64,000 nucleotides of DNA from Aequitasia blattaphilus. Lineage in GTDB: Bacteria; Bacillota; Clostridia; Lachnospirales; Lachnospiraceae. The stretch spans positions 62,001-126,000 of the forward strand of contig NZ_JAMXOD010000002.1 of the NCBI RefSeq assembly GCF_024721305.1, in the 5' to 3' direction. A program made the position numbers and the translations under genes. This document shows positions 62,172 to 64,000 of this stretch, piece after piece; position 1 is the stretch's first letter, and each line of letters starts with the position of its first letter. Under the pieces are notes generated by a model that was given only the letters and a program-made list of their open reading frames with translations, was not told the origin of the DNA and did no database searches.

Positions 62172-63185
62172 TTACTTCACCTCAATACTTTCAAAGCTTT
62201 CTACTGCTGTATCCATCAATTCATTACTGATTTTAATATCAAGATTTTTGGAAACCTCCAAATTTACATAAAACCCTGGTTCTGAAATTGTCTCGAATGG
62301 TATTCCAGAGGCTTTTTCCTCTCCCTTTAGTATCTTTGCCGCCATTACCCCTGTTTGTTCTCCAAGAGCTATATAGTCAATCCCCTGTGCTGCAAGGCAG
62401 CCAATCTTAACTTGTTCAATTTCACTTCCAAACACCGGAATGTTTTTCGCATTTGCCTTATCCAATATCCCTGGAAGGGATGCAACTACTGTATTATCTG
62501 TTAGATTCGACACACAGTCTATCCCTGTAAGTAAAGTTTCTGTCGCAAGAGCAACCTCCGAAGTATTATTCACTCCCACCTCTTTTATTTCAAAATCAAA
62601 CTCTGGTGCCAGCTCTTTATATTCTTCAATTGCTGCCACAGAATTCGCCTCACTTGTTGTATACATAATTCCAATCGTCTTTGCTTTTGGTAAAATCTCA
62701 CGAATCATCTCCAACTGCTCTTTTACCGGAAGCTGATCTGAGGTTCCAGTTACTTCTCCCACTCCATTGCCATCTGCATCTGACAGTTCTGCCGCTACAG
62801 GATCCGTTACTGCTGTGTAAACCACCGGAATATCTGTATCCATTGCCGCATTATAAGCACTTTGTGCACTAGGTGTTGCAATGGCACAAACCATATCCAC
62901 TTTACCCGACACAAATCCGTCTGAAATTTGGGATACAACACCCATATCTGCTTGTCCGTTTTTATATTGAACTGTTAAGTTTTCTCCTTCAACAATTCCT
63001 TCTTTTTTTAAGCCCGCTAAAAAACCCTCTCTACAGTTATCCAAAGAACCATGCTCTGCAAACTGAGAAATACCGATTTCATAGCTTTCCTTTCCCTCTT
63101 CTTTTGTTTCTTGCTTCTGACAACCTACTGCTAATCCTGCTACTAATGCAACTCCTAATAATCCTGCTACGAATCTCTTTTTCAT
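62172..63185 (-). CDS. ABC transporter substrate-binding lipoprotein (TrpX-like)
   Basis: A 337-residue extracellular solute-binding lipoprotein. Signal peptide and lipobox: KKRFVAGLLGVALVAGLAVGC with Cys22 as the lipid anchor, then a Gln/Glu-rich linker. The rest is the ABC_sub_bind (DUF534) type, with IATPSAQSAY and VVYTAVTDPVAAEL. In streptococci this family is TrpX, the tryptophan-binding part of TrpXYZ. The T-box upstream is a tryptophan one, which agrees. First gene of the three-gene operon. Confidence 0.92.
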   Translation of the reverse strand: MKKRFVAGLLGVALVAGLAVGCQKQETKEEGKESYEIGISQFAEHGSLDNCREGFLAGLKKEGIVEGENLTVQYKNGQADMGVVSQISDGFVSGKVDMVCAIATPSAQSAYNAAMDTDIPVVYTAVTDPVAAELSDADGNGVGEVTGTSDQLPVKEQLEMIREILPKAKTIGIMYTTSEANSVAAIEEYKELAPEFDFEIKEVGVNNTSEVALATETLLTGIDCVSNLTDNTVVASLPGILDKANAKNIPVFGSEIEQVKIGCLAAQGIDYIALGEQTGVMAAKILKGEEKASGIPFETISEPGFYVNLEVSKNLDIKISNELMDTAVESFESIEVK

Positions 63186-63216
63186 ATTTCATTTACCTTC
63201 CTTTTCTTTTTCATAC

Positions 63217-63251
63217 TAAAAAACCGCCCCAAACCAAAGGTTTGAGGCGGT
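63217..63251 (-). terminator. T-box terminator
   Basis: ACCGCC...GGTTTG/CAAACC...GGCGGT hairpin (13 bp with one mismatch) followed by TTTTTTAG on the minus strand. The T-box sequence lies just upstream and can form the competing antiterminator. Confidence 0.92.
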
Positions 63252-63486
63252 AATAATTAACTATTATCGCGGTACCACTCAAATTGACAAAATGTCCACT
63301 CGCTTATGTACAATCATACATACCAAATTGATAACGGGTTTGGTTCCCGACACACCATACTTTCCATTTCAGGCGGTCCTCAAAAGTCCATTCAATCTTC
63401 TTCTCATACAGCAATCCCACCACCTGCTGCTCTCTTAAATGATTTTCTGAAAATCTACTACTCTTTCTCATCGGTTTCTTTTATTA
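63217..63486 (-). ncRNA. Tryptophan T-box riboswitch
   Basis: The leader of the TrpXYZ-like operon. The T-box sequence AGTGGTACCGCG lies at 63268-63279 and overlaps the terminator region. Stem I features lie upstream, with an AGTA-type box and GCAGCAGG. The specifier is read as TGG (63388-63390) in GAATGGACTTTTG, a Trp codon followed by a purine, so uncharged tRNATrp should turn on transcription. The gene identity and the specifier agree. Confidence 0.92.
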
Positions 63487-63492
63487 ATACAT

Positions 63493-63521
63493 AAGATACT
63501 CCAAATCCAAAGATTTGTCAA
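63493..63521 (-). promoter_or_regulatory. Promoter of the T-box-trpXYZ unit
   Basis: Perfect -35 TTGACA (63516-63521), 17-base spacer, -10 TATCTT (63493-63498), minus strand. Confidence 0.75.
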
Positions 63522-63526
63522 CACCT

Positions 63527-64000
63527 TTAATCCTCAATGATTGGAACAGGTGTATCATCTTTCTCGTCCAAATTGTTGATGTATTTTTTCGTTTCTGCCA
63601 CAATAACATTGGACAAGAGCAGGATTGCTACCAGGTTCGGTATCGCCATTAAAGCGTTCAATGTATCTGCAATCAACCATACAATATCAAGTGCTACAAT
63701 AGGCGCAATTGCTGCAACAGCAATGTAGAGAATCTTATATCCTACTAATACTTTGCTTCCTGCGAAATACTCAACACAACGTTCTCCATAATATGCCCAT
63801 CCAAGTACAGTAGAATAAGCAAAGGAAATAATTCCAAGCGTTAAGATGATTGGTCCAAGATAAGGAATCTGACTAAATGCCATGGATGTTAAAACACCAC
63901 CATTTGGAATTTCATCTGCATTAATCGTTGGATTTTTCATAATGGTTGAAACAAGTACAAGACCTGTCATCAAGCAAACAATAACCGTATCCCAGAACGT
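63527..64000 (-). CDS. Alanine/glycine:cation symporter (AGCS family), C-terminal part
   Basis: 157 codons of the C-terminal end lie in the window; the start is beyond the right edge. The reading frame continues to base 64000 (TFWDTVIVCLMTGLVLVST). It has several hydrophobic helices and the AGCS pattern GIISFAYSTVLGWAYYGERCVEYF. These carriers import alanine or glycine with Na+ or H+. The end (about 20 residues) is polar. It is next to the T-box promoter but reads toward it and probably ends there; no terminator hairpin was clear. Confidence 0.85.
   Translation of the reverse strand, partial: TFWDTVIVCLMTGLVLVSTIMKNPTINADEIPNGGVLTSMAFSQIPYLGPIILTLGIISFAYSTVLGWAYYGERCVEYFAGSKVLVGYKILYIAVAAIAPIVALDIVWLIADTLNALMAIPNLVAILLLSNVIVAETKKYINNLDEKDDTPVPIIED

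Overview
The window looks like a core-genome segment from a low-G+C anaerobic firmicute of class Clostridia, most likely Lachnospiraceae. Reasons: A+T-rich DNA, strong Shine-Dalgarno sites and sigma-A promoters, T-box and glycine riboswitches, class III (anaerobic) ribonucleotide reductase, an [FeFe] hydrogenase, and typical Clostridia gene order (asp23-nusB-xseA-xseB-ispA-dxs-tlyA-nadK-argR-recN; rimP-nusA-ylxR-ylxQ-infB-rbfA-nrnA-truB). The genus cannot be named from the sequence. No rRNA, tRNA, phage, IS element or CRISPR array was found, and most genes are on the minus strand.

Layout. 1-4.4 kb: 5' end of a carboxyltransferase gene (-), a peptide-use pair (aminopeptidase P and a POT transporter, +), and two small genes including a ribbon-helix-helix regulator. 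4.4-6.4 kb: a 2-isopropylmalate synthase carrying a C-terminal AraC-type DNA-binding domain. 6.5-12 kb: two YbaK-fold deacylases, ScpAB, a phosphodiesterase, a pentapeptide protein, Maf, a HAD phosphatase, and rpsU (58 codons). 12-15 kb: an MFS exporter and an APC permease behind a tandem glycine riboswitch. 15-25.8 kb: alaS, a group-B-like [FeFe] hydrogenase, a split MetH system, glgA, recN and argR. 25.8-34.1 kb: nadK, tlyA, isoprenoid genes, exonuclease VII, nusB, asp23 and prfC.

34.2-38.9 kb: a membrane phosphoesterase, two convergent hairpins with complementary loops, pnp, an ECF S-component gene pointing the other way, and rpsO. 38.9-47 kb: the translation/transcription operon rimP-nusA-ylxR-ylxQ-infB-rbfA-nrnA and a fused truB-ribF gene. 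47-51.8 kb: a type IIA topoisomerase pair and, divergently, rpsT with a UUG start. 51.8-57.2 kb: a PRTase-like protein, ilvN-ilvC, a DUF554 membrane protein, infC-rpmI-rplT behind an L20-type leader, and a DegV protein. 57.3-63.5 kb: dut-nrdG-nrdD and a TrpXYZ-type ABC transporter behind a tryptophan T-box. The window ends inside an alanine/glycine:cation symporter gene.

Most of this is housekeeping. The most unusual items are the LeuA-AraC fusion (a possible leucine-sensing enzyme-regulator), the TruB-RibF fusion, and the facing hairpins at 35.4-35.6 kb. The region also shows much leader-RNA control: T-box, glycine riboswitch, L20-type leader, probable S15 and pnp leaders, and non-AUG starts on infC and rpsT.
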